Shown one piece after another: positions 24,867 through 32,914 of a stretch of DNA of 64,000 bases (its first letter is position 1; each line of letters begins with the position of its first letter). Source of the DNA: an uncultured bacterium (GTDB lineage: Bacteria > Bacillota > Clostridia > Oscillospirales > Oscillospiraceae); the NCBI GenBank assembly GCA_947073515.1, contig CAMTMC010000004.1, positions 1-64,000 of the forward strand. Direction: 5' to 3'. A model generated the notes under the pieces. It was not told where the DNA came from and made no database searches. It saw only the letters and a program-made list of their open reading frames with translations. Both the position numbers and the translations under genes were made by a program.

Positions 24867-25580
24867 ATGACAACGGACACCAAGCCGCTCCCATATCTGC
24901 CCTACCCCCGTTTCCTGCTGGGGGCCGACCTGACGCAGACCGCCAAGGTGCTGTACGCCGTCCTGCTGGACAGGTCAAACCTCTCCCGCGCCAACGGCTG
25001 GACGGACGAGGACGGAAATATTTTCGTAGTTTTTCCCTTGGGCAAGCTGGCTGATATGGTGGACAAAGGCCCCACCACCGTCAAGACGACGCTGACCGAG
25101 TTGGAGGCGGCGGGGCTGATTGAACGGCGGCGCTGTGGGAACGGGATGCCAAATCGCATCTATGTGAAACAGCCTGACAGCCAGGAAATTGACCGCCTGA
25201 TGGACAGAAAACCGGCCACCAGACAGCCGGAAAATCGGCCCTCTGATAGCCGGAAAACTGACCGTCAGATGGCCGGAAAACTGGCCCCTAATAAAATAAG
25301 TAATAGTAACTTGAAGAATAACTTGAGTGGAGTGAGTGAGAGCGCCCGCATTTTTGGCTGCTATGGGAATGTCTTTCTGACCGAGGCGGAGGTTGCCGAA
25401 CTGCAAGCCGACTTCCCCTCTGTCTGGCAGGAGTACATCGAGAGGTTATCCGAATACATGGCCTCCACCGGCAAGACCTATAAGAGCCATGCCGCCACCA
25501 TCCGCCGCTGGGCCAAGGAGGACAGGCGCAAGGGCAAAGGCGTATCTGACTATTCGTGCAAGGAGGGCGAGAGCCTATGA
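24867..25580 (+). CDS. RepA_N-type replication initiator
   Basis: About 237 residues from ATG 24867; a GGGAGG lies 20 bases upstream and an ATT at 24855 or GTG at 24846 would be alternative starts. LPYPRFLLGADLTQTAKVLYAVLLDR...GWTDEDGNIFVVFPLGKLADMV..GPTTVKTTLTELEAAGLIERRR is the winged-helix RepA N-terminal domain of plasmid and element initiators. The C-terminal part (YIERLSEYMASTGKTYKSHAATIRRW) is the usual helicase-loader contact region. Allows autonomous replication of the excised element. Confidence 0.8.
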   Translation: MTTDTKPLPYLPYPRFLLGADLTQTAKVLYAVLLDRSNLSRANGWTDEDGNIFVVFPLGKLADMVDKGPTTVKTTLTELEAAGLIERRRCGNGMPNRIYVKQPDSQEIDRLMDRKPATRQPENRPSDSRKTDRQMAGKLAPNKISNSNLKNNLSGVSESARIFGCYGNVFLTEAEVAELQADFPSVWQEYIERLSEYMASTGKTYKSHAATIRRWAKEDRRKGKGVSDYSCKEGESL

Positions 25581-26434
25581 ACGATTTTGACAGCATCATC
25601 AAGCGCATCACCGTGACCCGGCTGGAACCGGGGGACTACACCGGCGAGGACGGGATTTTGTACTGCGGCAAGTGCCGCACCCCGAAACAATTCCGCATGG
25701 AGGCCCCGCCGATGAAGGGCCGCTTGCTCCCCCACCCCTGCCGCTGTGAGCAGGAACGGCTTGACCGGGAGGCGGAGGAACAGGAGGCCCGCCGTCACCG
25801 TCAGGCCGTGGCCGACCTGAAAAGCAAAGGCCTTACCGACCCGGCTATGCGGGAGTGGACATTTGCCAACGACAACGGCAAATGCCCGCAGATGAAACAC
25901 GCCCATTTTTACGTTGATAACTGGCCGACGATACGGGCGGAAAACATCGGCTATCTGCTCTGGGGCGGCGTAGGGACTGGCAAAAGCTATTTTGCGGGCT
26001 GTATCGCCAATGCCCTGATGGAACAGGAAGTGGCCGTCCGCATGACAAACTTTGCCCTGATACTGAACGACCTGACCGCCAGTTTTGAGGGCCGGAATGA
26101 GTACATAGCCCGCCTTTGCCGCTCCCCGCTGCTGATACTGGACGACTTTGGCATGGAGCGCGGAACGGAGTACGGTTTGGAGCAGGTCTACAACGTGATT
26201 GACAGCCGTTACCGCAGTCGCAGGCCGCTGATCGTCACCACGAACCTCCCCCTTCAAGACTTGCAGCACCCCCAGGACACCGCCCATGCCCGCATCTATG
26301 ACCGGCTGTTGGAGATGTGCGCCCCTATCCGTTTTTCCGGCGAGAATTTTCGTAAAGCCACAGCGCAAGACAAGCTGGCACGTTTAAAAAATCTGATGGA
26401 ACCGCCCACCCACTCCCCTGCCACAGATGACTAA
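25577..26434 (+). CDS. DnaC/IstB-like helicase loader ATPase
   Basis: A 285-residue AAA+ protein overlapping the initiator stop (ATGA). A cysteine cluster near the N-terminus (CGKCRTPKQF...PHPCRCE) is followed by Walker A GGVGTGKSYF, Walker B LLILDDFGME and sensor-1 PLIVTTNLPL. Such proteins load the replicative helicase at an origin bound by the initiator. The pair with RepA is the standard replication cassette of this element family. Confidence 0.9.
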   Translation: MNDFDSIIKRITVTRLEPGDYTGEDGILYCGKCRTPKQFRMEAPPMKGRLLPHPCRCEQERLDREAEEQEARRHRQAVADLKSKGLTDPAMREWTFANDNGKCPQMKHAHFYVDNWPTIRAENIGYLLWGGVGTGKSYFAGCIANALMEQEVAVRMTNFALILNDLTASFEGRNEYIARLCRSPLLILDDFGMERGTEYGLEQVYNVIDSRYRSRRPLIVTTNLPLQDLQHPQDTAHARIYDRLLEMCAPIRFSGENFRKATAQDKLARLKNLMEPPTHSPATDD

Positions 26435-26483
26435 TGGACAGGCAATTTCGCATAGGCTGTTGTGAAAGGCTGGGTGATGTTAT

Positions 26484-26618
26484 TTGCAGACACAGGAGCT
26501 ATGCAAAAGCGTATTCAAAGATGGCTCCACTGAAACGACAAAAGAGAATTTTACACACAAGCTGACCGAGTTGATCAATCAGCTGGAAAAGGGAAAACAG
26601 ACCATCAAGCAAAAATAA
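26484..26618 (+). CDS. TnpW-like small protein (putative)
   Basis: A 44-residue frame with TTG start: ...CKSVFKDGSTETTKENFTHKLTELINQLEK... The TTKENFTHKLTELI segment matches the C-terminal motif of TnpW-like small proteins of Clostridia transposons. It is shorter than usual, lacking the N-terminal strand pair. It lies just before the recombinase promoter. Function unknown. Confidence 0.5.
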   Translation: MQTQELCKSVFKDGSTETTKENFTHKLTELINQLEKGKQTIKQK

Positions 26619-26619
26619 T

Positions 26620-26669
26620 GTGACAAGCTGTTTCCTCTGTGCTATACTGTAGGCAGGAAACAGCTTGTC
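26620..26669 (+). promoter_or_regulatory. Recombinase promoter within a 15-bp inverted repeat
   Basis: GTGACA (26620-26625), 17-base spacer, TATACT (26643-26648). Perfect 15-base arms (26622-26636 and 26655-26669, starting GACAAGCTGTTTCCT) flank the -10 and overlap the -35, suggesting an operator or attenuator controlling the recombinase. Confidence 0.65.
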
Positions 26670-26691
26670 CTATCTCTGAGGAGATATGACT

Positions 26692-28245
26692 ATGAAAGCA
26701 GCAATTTACTGCCGTTTATCCGAGGAAGATAGAAACAAGCAATTTGAAACCGACGACAGCAACAGCATTCAGAACCAAAAGGCTATGCTGTTGCAATATG
26801 CGATGGAACAGGGGTGGGAAGTTTATAACCTTTACAGTGATGATGATTACACAGGTTCAGACCGCAGACGGCCCGAATTTAACCGCTTGCTGGAGGACGC
26901 TAAGGCTCACCGCTTTGACATTGTTCTCTGTAAGACCCAATCCCGCTTTACCCGTGAGCTGGAGCTGGTAGAAAAGTACATCCACGGCCTCTTCCCTATT
27001 TGGGGTATCCGCTTTGTCAGCATCGTGGACAACGCCGACACCGCCAACAAGGGCAATAAGAAGTCCCGGCAGATCAACGGGCTGGTGAACGAGTGGTATT
27101 TGGAGGATATGTCGGAGAACATCCGCAGCGTCCTCACCAACCGGCGGCAGAATGGTTTTCACATTGGGGCCTTTGCCCTCTATGGCTACAAAAAGGACCC
27201 CGACCAGAAAGGCCATCTGCTCATTGACGAGGAGGCCGCCGCCGTTGTCCGGGAGGTGTTCACCCTCTTTTCCCAAGGCTACGGCAAGACGGCCATCGCC
27301 CGGATGCTCAACGACCGTGGCATCCCCAATCCCACCGAGTACAAGCGGCTCCACGGCCTGCGCTACCAGCAGCCCAAGGGGAAAAACAGCACTCTCTGGA
27401 AGTATTTTGCTATCTCCGATATGCTCACCAACGAGATTTATATTGGCAACATGGTGCAAGGCAAATATGGCAGCGTGTCCTACAAGACCAAGCAAAACAA
27501 ACCCCGCCCCCAAAGTGAGTGGTATCGTGTAGAGGGAACCCATGAGGCCATCATCGACCGCCCCCTCTGGAACCGGGTGCAGTCCATGGTTGCGGAACGG
27601 GCCAAGCCTTTTGATTGCGGTACTGTGGGGCTGTTCGCCCGGAAAGCCCGGTGCGCCAACTGCGGCTACACCATGCGATCCTCCAAAAATCGCGGGCGAC
27701 ACTATCTCCAATGTTCTAACCGCCATGTGGCAAAGGACGCCTGCATCGGCTCTTTCATTTCGGTGGAAAAGCTGGAGCGGATGGTCATTGACGAGCTGAA
27801 CCGGCTGGCGGCGGCGTATCTGGACAAGGACGAGTTGGAACGGAGTATTGAGTTTTGCGAAAATTTGCAAGGCCAGAAAAAGCAGCTTGTGGATACCCTC
27901 TCCGCCTATGAGAAACGAATTGCCGAGTACACCAAGGGTCTGCGGGATTTATACATGGATAAGGTCAAAGGCCTGCTCAACGACAGCGACTTCTCCGCCC
28001 TTTCTAAAGAGTTTTCCTCCGAGAAATCCCGGCTGGAGCGTGTCCTGCTGGACGGCCAGCGTCAGCTTGCTGAGCTGGAGGACAGAATTGCCGTTGGAGA
28101 CAACCGAAAGGCCTTAGTGGAGCGGTATGTAAACCTGGAACACTTGACACGGGAAATCGTAGAAATCCTCATCGACCACATTACTGTAGGAAAGCGCGTC
28201 CCTGGCACTCGTGACGTTCCCATTGAAATCCACTGGAACTTTTAA
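26692..28245 (+). CDS. Large serine recombinase (element integrase)
   Basis: A 517-residue protein; start ATG 26692 is preferred over 26686 because GAGGAG is 9 bases before it. The N-terminal resolvase domain has YCRLSEED with catalytic Ser10 and the arginine-bearing TQSRFTRELELVEKYIH segment. A recombinase domain, a zinc ribbon (CANCGYTMRSSKNRGRHYLQCSN) and a long coiled coil (about 375-470) complete the large-serine plan. It should catalyse excision and integration at the adjacent att site in cotJC. Confidence 0.92.
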   Translation: MKAAIYCRLSEEDRNKQFETDDSNSIQNQKAMLLQYAMEQGWEVYNLYSDDDYTGSDRRRPEFNRLLEDAKAHRFDIVLCKTQSRFTRELELVEKYIHGLFPIWGIRFVSIVDNADTANKGNKKSRQINGLVNEWYLEDMSENIRSVLTNRRQNGFHIGAFALYGYKKDPDQKGHLLIDEEAAAVVREVFTLFSQGYGKTAIARMLNDRGIPNPTEYKRLHGLRYQQPKGKNSTLWKYFAISDMLTNEIYIGNMVQGKYGSVSYKTKQNKPRPQSEWYRVEGTHEAIIDRPLWNRVQSMVAERAKPFDCGTVGLFARKARCANCGYTMRSSKNRGRHYLQCSNRHVAKDACIGSFISVEKLERMVIDELNRLAAAYLDKDELERSIEFCENLQGQKKQLVDTLSAYEKRIAEYTKGLRDLYMDKVKGLLNDSDFSALSKEFSSEKSRLERVLLDGQRQLAELEDRIAVGDNRKALVERYVNLEHLTREIVEILIDHITVGKRVPGTRDVPIEIHWNF

Positions 28246-28258
28246 GGAGCATAGCCCC

Positions 28259-28453
28259 ATGCCACCCAAAGAAGAATTTGAAAAGTCTGTCCAATCCATC
28301 GACCAAGCCCTGGGCGAGATTGAGCGCACTCTGGAGCAAATGCTGACCCTGGCCCGCCTGTCCGCCAGCGATTTGAACGTAGACCGGGCTGCGCTGCAAA
28401 AGACGCTGGAACGCCTTCAACACAAAATCGATCGCATTGCGGACACCATTTGA
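28259..28453 (+). CDS. Small coiled-coil protein after the recombinase
   Basis: A 64-residue, almost wholly helical protein (EKSVQSIDQALGEIERTLEQML...LQKTLERLQHKIDRIADTI), AAGGAG 10 bases before its ATG, 13 bases after the recombinase stop. Its place suggests a recombination directionality factor or recombinase partner, by analogy with small proteins next to large serine recombinases. This is inference only. Confidence 0.55.
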   Translation: MPPKEEFEKSVQSIDQALGEIERTLEQMLTLARLSASDLNVDRAALQKTLERLQHKIDRIADTI

Positions 28454-28464
28454 CTTGATTTTTC

Positions 28465-28500
28465 GCCATTTTCTGCACGAAGTTGCACTTTCGTGATTGC
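28465..28500. other. Right element end / att junction in cotJC
   Basis: CACGAA (28474-28479) and TTCGTG form an imperfect inverted repeat around GTTGCACT, and directly after it the reading frame becomes that of cotJC (APEQKARLTYDN). The exact crossover is not determinable without the left end, which lies outside the window. Confidence 0.6.
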
Positions 28501-28711
28501 ACCAGAGCAGAAAGCCCGGCTCACCTATGACAACATCCTCCGGCTCTCCGACGACCCGGATGTGAACAACGTCATCCGCTTCCTCCGGGAGAGGGAGATC
28601 GTCCATTTCCAGCGCTTCGGCGAGTGTCTGCGCCTGTGCAAGGAAAAGATGGATTCCCGGAACATCTACCTCACCAACCCCGCCTTTGACAAGGTCCAGC
28701 CCAGGGCCTGA
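28496..28711 (+). pseudogene. cotJC: cotJC-type spore coat manganese catalase, C-terminal fragment
   Basis: The last 71 codons of a CotJC/manganese-catalase-family protein: APEQKARLTYDNILRLSDDPDV, FLREREIVHFQRFGE and NPAFDK are hallmark blocks, with metal-ligand Glu and His. The 5' two thirds are absent because the mobile element ends immediately upstream. The missing part should lie beyond the left end of the element, outside this window. Confidence 0.85.
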
Positions 28712-28718
28712 ACAACCA

Positions 28719-28742
28719 GGGCCGCCCCAGCCGGGGCGGCCC
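28719..28742. terminator. Terminator after cotJC, between convergent genes
   Basis: A 10-bp GC stem (28719-28728 with 28733-28742), loop AGCC. No strong T-run, but it separates the fragment from the converging radical SAM gene. Confidence 0.6.
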
Positions 28743-28747
28743 ATTCT

Positions 28748-29602
28748 CTATTGGAACCGCCGGCTAAACCCGCACCGGCGGCACAGCTGCTCCACGGCCT
28801 CCCCTTGGGAAAAGCCCTCATAGATTCTCTGGGCTCTGGGGCTGTTTAAAATCTCCTCCAAGCCCTGTGTGTAGAGGTTTCCCAGGACCACATCCCCCTG
28901 GTGGTCCAGGCAGCAGGGCACCACCGTGCCGTCCCACAGCACACCAACCTGGTCCCGCAGGCCGTAGCAGAAGCGCCGGCCCGCCTCCTCCGGAGCCGTG
29001 AGATCAGGCCACTGGAATTTCTCCCCCCACTCCAAGAAAATCCCGGGGGCCAGGGTGGTCCCTCGGCCCCCTTCCTTCCAAGGCTTGGGAAAGTTTTCCT
29101 CTAAAACCTGAAGAATATAGCGGTTAAAGGTGTTGGCCCCTCTGGTATCCGCCCCATCCAGGTTCCACAGCCGCAGGGCGCAGCGCTTTCCACGCCCCGC
29201 CGCCTGCCGGGCGAAAGAGACGCAGCACTCCAGGTACTCCTCCACCCCCGCTTCCCCGCCGTTCCCCTCAAAGGAGTGAAGGGAGACACTCACTTTCTCT
29301 ACCGCCGAGCTATTGTAAAGTGTTTCCCCCTGTCGATCTAGCAGAGTCCCATTGGTGGTGATCATCACCCGGAAGTCCAGCTCCGCCGCCCGCTCCAGGA
29401 TGCCAGCCAGTTGGGGGTGGAGCAGGGGCTCCCCCATCAGATGGAGGTAGAGATACTGGCTATGGGGACGGATCCGATCCGCCAGATAAGAAAAATTCTC
29501 CAGGGAGAGGAAGCCTTGGGGCCGCCCGCTCCCCGGACAAAAATCGCAGGCCAGGTTGCACACATTGGTGATCTCCAGATAGACTTTTTTCAGCTGCCTC
29601 AT
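28748..29602 (-). CDS. Radical SAM/SPASM protein
   Basis: A 284-residue protein from ATG 29602 (GAGGAGAG upstream). The CNLACDFC motif (CxxxCxxC) binds the SAM-cleaving 4Fe-4S cluster. C-terminal cysteines (RRFCYGLRDQ, VVPCCLDHQGDVVLGNL, LCRRCGF) form a SPASM-type auxiliary cluster site. Substrate unknown; such enzymes often modify peptides or act in cofactor synthesis. It follows an amidase-domain gene and a glycosyltransferase on the same strand. Confidence 0.85.
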   Translation of the reverse strand: MRQLKKVYLEITNVCNLACDFCPGSGRPQGFLSLENFSYLADRIRPHSQYLYLHLMGEPLLHPQLAGILERAAELDFRVMITTNGTLLDRQGETLYNSSAVEKVSVSLHSFEGNGGEAGVEEYLECCVSFARQAAGRGKRCALRLWNLDGADTRGANTFNRYILQVLEENFPKPWKEGGRGTTLAPGIFLEWGEKFQWPDLTAPEEAGRRFCYGLRDQVGVLWDGTVVPCCLDHQGDVVLGNLYTQGLEEILNSPRAQRIYEGFSQGEAVEQLCRRCGFSRRFQ

Positions 29603-29685
29603 GGGGCTCTCCTCTCTCGTACATTCCGATTTACCTGAAAGCAATTTCACCTTATACGCTGTACCACACAGGGAATTGCGGTCAA

Positions 29686-30192
29686 CTACCCCGGTTGCCG
29701 GACCCCCAGAATATGGAGGAACCGGATCTGCCGGGCCGGATAGGTATCCAGCGGGCGGTAGTCCGCATCTTCGCTGTGGGCGGCCACCAGGATATTCTCT
29801 GGAGACGGGGGATTCCCCACTGACACCACGATGGGACAGTGGGAGAAGGCCCCTCCGCCAAAGCGGAGCTGGGCAAAGTCCCCAGGACGGATCAGGCTGA
29901 TTCCGGTCTCCTCTCCAAAAGGCCCAGAGGTCAGCTGACGCCTGGTGATGAAATTATAAAAGTACGGCACACCAGTCCAGGCCGGGGCTTTCTTGTCTCC
30001 GCTGTAATAGTACCAGCCCAGCGTGGGCGTATGATCCATTACTCCGGCCCCCGCAAAGAGACACTGGGAAGAAAAATTGGTACAGTCTCCCCCCAGCAGG
30101 TCGTAGCTGTAGTAGGCGGGATTCCGGCTGTAAGCCCAGCGGTGGGCGTACTCCACCGACGCGGCCCGGTCATATGGTATGATTTTGGGCAC
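29686..30192 (-). CDS. Amidase-domain protein (Amidase_6 type)
   Basis: A 168-residue protein of NlpC/P60-like fold. GGDCTNFSSQCLFAGAGVMD carries the likely catalytic Cys, and AFSHCPIVVS carries the His. YDRAASVEYAHRWAYSRNPAYYSYD at the start is typical of the putative amidase domain in Firmicutes. No signal peptide, so it may act in the cytoplasm or the forespore/mother cell. Confidence 0.85.
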   Translation of the reverse strand: MPKIIPYDRAASVEYAHRWAYSRNPAYYSYDLLGGDCTNFSSQCLFAGAGVMDHTPTLGWYYYSGDKKAPAWTGVPYFYNFITRRQLTSGPFGEETGISLIRPGDFAQLRFGGGAFSHCPIVVSVGNPPSPENILVAAHSEDADYRPLDTYPARQIRFLHILGVRQPG

Positions 30193-30275
30193 TCCCCTCC
30201 CCCCTTTCCTCCTATTCTATGCAAAAGGGAAGAAAATGCGCCCAAGATCCCCGATTTCAGGTCTAGAGCCCCGAT

Positions 30276-31466
30276 CTACGATTGGACAGCGATCTCTAGA
30301 ATATCCTGGGCGACCCGTGCCCAGGTGAGCTGAGAGAGGTCTGGCCTCTCCCCCGTCGGTCGTTCCAGGGCCTCACCCAGAGCCAAAGCCAAGTTCCGCT
30401 CAAAATAAAAGAGGGAATCAGCGGAGTCTCCCCCGCCGGGCTGATCGACAAACCGGATGCCGTGGTTGGGGACATTCTGGTCGTACCAGGAGGAGATCCC
30501 CGGCAGATCAGAGCACACCACCCGGCATCCACAGGCCAGGGCCTCCAGATTCACCAGGGGCAGACCCTCGGAGAAGGACGGGAGCACAAAGACATCGCTG
30601 TCCCGGAACACCTCCGCCAGTTCCTGTTGGGACAGGGGGCCAAGTAGCGCCACTGGGTATCCGCTCTCCCGGGCCATAGCCTGGATCGCCTCATACTCCC
30701 TCTGATCCCCGTGTCCCCCGGCCAGCACCACCCGCAGCTGATCCGGCCTGAAGGGCAAATATTCCAGCGCTCGCAGCAGGCTGAACACCCCTTTGCGCTC
30801 CGACACCTTGCCGGCGAACACCAGCTGGCGGAAGGGGCGGGGCTCCCGCTCCGAAGTACGGGGATAGAAGACACCGCTGTCATACCCGGCGCCCACCACG
30901 TGGATCCGATCTTTGGAACAGCCGAAGATCTGCTGGATCTCCACCTTCTGCGCCTGATGGAGGGCAAAAATGTGCTGAAGCTCTGGGATCCGCTCCCGGA
31001 TAAACGCCCGGCGGAGGGGGTGGCTCTCCAGCTGCCGCAGGCCGGTGCCGTGGCAGATGGCGCATGCCCTCCGCTCCGGGAACCAGGACCGCGCCAGGGC
31101 CGTGAGCAGATACAGGTGGTGGCAGAGGATCACGTCCGGATCCAGCTCCTCAACCGCCCGCTCCACCGCTTGCCGGAAGGCGTTGGAGAACTGCTCCGCC
31201 ATAGCGGGGGTAAAATCCCGGTACCGGGTGCTGGGGTACGGCATGGTGTCTGACATCCCGGCGACGGGAAAGGGAAGCTCCGGCCGGCTGTACAGCACCG
31301 GGTAGCGGTTTACCCCGTCGGGCAGATCAAAGGAATCCCCCTGTTCCCCGCCGAACACCACCCCCTGCCGGTGCCCGGCCAGGTTCCACTGCCGTACCAG
31401 CTGTGATAGGTAAACCCCACTGCCGGTGCTGGCCGGCTTCTGGGCGGTGACGCTTAAAATTCTCAT
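30276..31466 (-). CDS. Glycosyltransferase, GT4-like
   Basis: A 396-residue GT-B fold enzyme, started at ATG 31466 (AGGAG six bases upstream; ATG 31469 also possible). The C-terminal half shows FAGKVSERKGVFSLLRAL, a loop of nucleotide-sugar binding, and SDVFVLPSFSEGLPLVNLEALACGCRVVCSDLPG with the EX7E-type glutamates. Acceptor unknown. Heads the minus-strand group with the amidase and radical SAM genes. Confidence 0.88.
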   Translation of the reverse strand: MRILSVTAQKPASTGSGVYLSQLVRQWNLAGHRQGVVFGGEQGDSFDLPDGVNRYPVLYSRPELPFPVAGMSDTMPYPSTRYRDFTPAMAEQFSNAFRQAVERAVEELDPDVILCHHLYLLTALARSWFPERRACAICHGTGLRQLESHPLRRAFIRERIPELQHIFALHQAQKVEIQQIFGCSKDRIHVVGAGYDSGVFYPRTSEREPRPFRQLVFAGKVSERKGVFSLLRALEYLPFRPDQLRVVLAGGHGDQREYEAIQAMARESGYPVALLGPLSQQELAEVFRDSDVFVLPSFSEGLPLVNLEALACGCRVVCSDLPGISSWYDQNVPNHGIRFVDQPGGGDSADSLFYFERNLALALGEALERPTGERPDLSQLTWARVAQDILEIAVQS

Positions 31467-31546
31467 CATATTCTCCTGCCTCCCCTGGCGGCGAAAGAGG
31501 GAGCGCAAAACGCGCTCCCTCTCCATATGAATCTTGGCGGGGCTAC

Positions 31547-32512
31547 TTAGGCCTTGCCGTCACAGCCCAGGACATGGATGAGCTTGTGCTTCACCAGCTC
31601 CTTGATGTTGGCGCGGGCGGGCTTCAGGTACTCCCGGGGATCGAACTTGTCGGGGTGCTCGTTGAAGAACTGGCGGATGGTGCCGGTCATGGCCAGGCGC
31701 AGGTCGGAGTCGATGTTGATCTTGCACACGGCGCTGCGGGCGGCCTGGCGGAGCTGCTCCTCGGGGATACCCACAGCGTCGGGCATCTTGCCGCCGTTCT
31801 CATTGATCATCTTCACAAAGTTCTGGGGCACGCTGGAGGAGCCGTGGAGCACGATGGGGAAGCCGGGCAGGCGCTTTACAACCTCTTCCAGAATGTCGAA
31901 GCGCAGGGGCGGGGGAACCAGCTCGCCCTTCTCGTTGCGGGTACACTGGGCGGCGGTGAACTTGTAGGCGCCGTGGCTGGTACCGATGGCGATGGCCAGG
32001 GAGTCACAGCCGGTCTTGGAGACGAACTCCTCCACCTCTTCGGGGCGGGTATAGGAGGAATCCTCAGCGGAGACCTGAACCTCGTCCTCTACGCCGGCCA
32101 GGCTGCCCAGCTCGGCCTCCACCACCACGCCGTGGTCGTGGGCGTACTCCACGACCTTCTTGGTGATCTCAATATTCTCCGCAAAGGGCTTGGAGCTGGC
32201 GTCGATCATGACGGAGGTAAAGCCGCCGTCCACACAGGACTTACAGGTCTCAAAGCTGTCGCCGTGGTCCAGGTGCAGGCAGATGGGCAGGCCGGTCTCG
32301 ATGATGGCGGCCTCCACCAGCTTGGTGAGGTAGGTGTGGTTGGCATAGGCCCGGGCGCCCTTGGACACCTGGAGGATCAGGGGGGCGTTGACCTCCTTGG
32401 CCGCCTCGGTGATGCCCTGGACGATCTCCATATTGTTGACGTTGAACGCGCCAATGGCGTAACCGCCGCTATAGGCCTTCTTGAACATTTCAGTGGTAGT
32501 AACAAGGGGCAT
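31547..32512 (-). CDS. fba: Class II fructose-bisphosphate aldolase
   Basis: A 321-residue metal-dependent aldolase splitting fructose-1,6-bisphosphate into triose phosphates. GAFNVNNMEIVQ, the zinc-binding HLDHGDSFE, VVEAELGSLAGVEDEV and LHGSSSVPQ are family blocks. AAGGAGG precedes the ATG. It is divergent from the PPi-phosphofructokinase gene, so two consecutive glycolytic steps share one intergenic region. Confidence 0.95.
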   Translation of the reverse strand: MPLVTTTEMFKKAYSGGYAIGAFNVNNMEIVQGITEAAKEVNAPLILQVSKGARAYANHTYLTKLVEAAIIETGLPICLHLDHGDSFETCKSCVDGGFTSVMIDASSKPFAENIEITKKVVEYAHDHGVVVEAELGSLAGVEDEVQVSAEDSSYTRPEEVEEFVSKTGCDSLAIAIGTSHGAYKFTAAQCTRNEKGELVPPPLRFDILEEVVKRLPGFPIVLHGSSSVPQNFVKMINENGGKMPDAVGIPEEQLRQAARSAVCKINIDSDLRLAMTGTIRQFFNEHPDKFDPREYLKPARANIKELVKHKLIHVLGCDGKA

Positions 32513-32544
32513 GTGAATAACCTCCTTATAATTTGGTCCCTCTT

Positions 32545-32572
32545 ATTTTACCACATTTTCCCCAGATTGCAA
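32545..32572 (-). promoter_or_regulatory. Probable promoter of fba
   Basis: Minus strand TTGCAA (32572-32567), 16-base spacer, TAAAAT (32550-32545), 33 bases before the start codon. Confidence 0.6.
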
Positions 32573-32823
32573 CATGCCAGCTGGAAAAAACTCCGTGCGG
32601 GCGCGGGCCGCTTTTGTGGGATTTGCGCGGGGAGGCCAGGCCGTTCCAACATTCCCGACTCATGCCGGCCGGGTTCCCTCCCCAACGGAACCACCCCGGG
32701 ATTGGGGCCGGCGCCCGCGCCGGCGGCGGATACCGCTCCGCTGGCTGGCCTCTTTTTCCAAATTTTTTCTATTTTACCACCGTTCACTCCCGGATTCCAG
32801 GTGAAAGTCAGTGATTCTTCCTG
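32573..32823. other. GC-rich gap between fba and pfp promoters
   Basis: About 250 bases without a gene. It has a CCGGCGC/GCGCCGG palindrome at 32708-32723. A single GAAAGTCAGTGATT at 32802 resembles the distant array core but is probably chance. Confidence 0.4.
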
Positions 32824-32852
32824 TTTACAACAGCTTGAAGATTCGTTATAAT
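32824..32852 (+). promoter_or_regulatory. SigA promoter of pfp
   Basis: TTTACA (32824-32829), 17-base spacer, TATAAT (32847-32852), 62 bases before the start codon. Confidence 0.85.
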
Positions 32853-32914
32853 AGTCCTGTTTCATGTCATCTATCGTTCCGAAAAGGATATTTTGAATTT
32901 GGAGGTACTCAAAC

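Noticed and set aside
32802..32815. GAAAGTCAGTGATT upstream of pfp resembling the array core
   Set aside because: A single 10-base match in the chromosome far from the array is expected by chance.
31574..32851. Long plus-strand frame opposite fba
   Set aside because: It is the antisense of a certain gene in GC-rich DNA with low-complexity Gly/Val/His composition.
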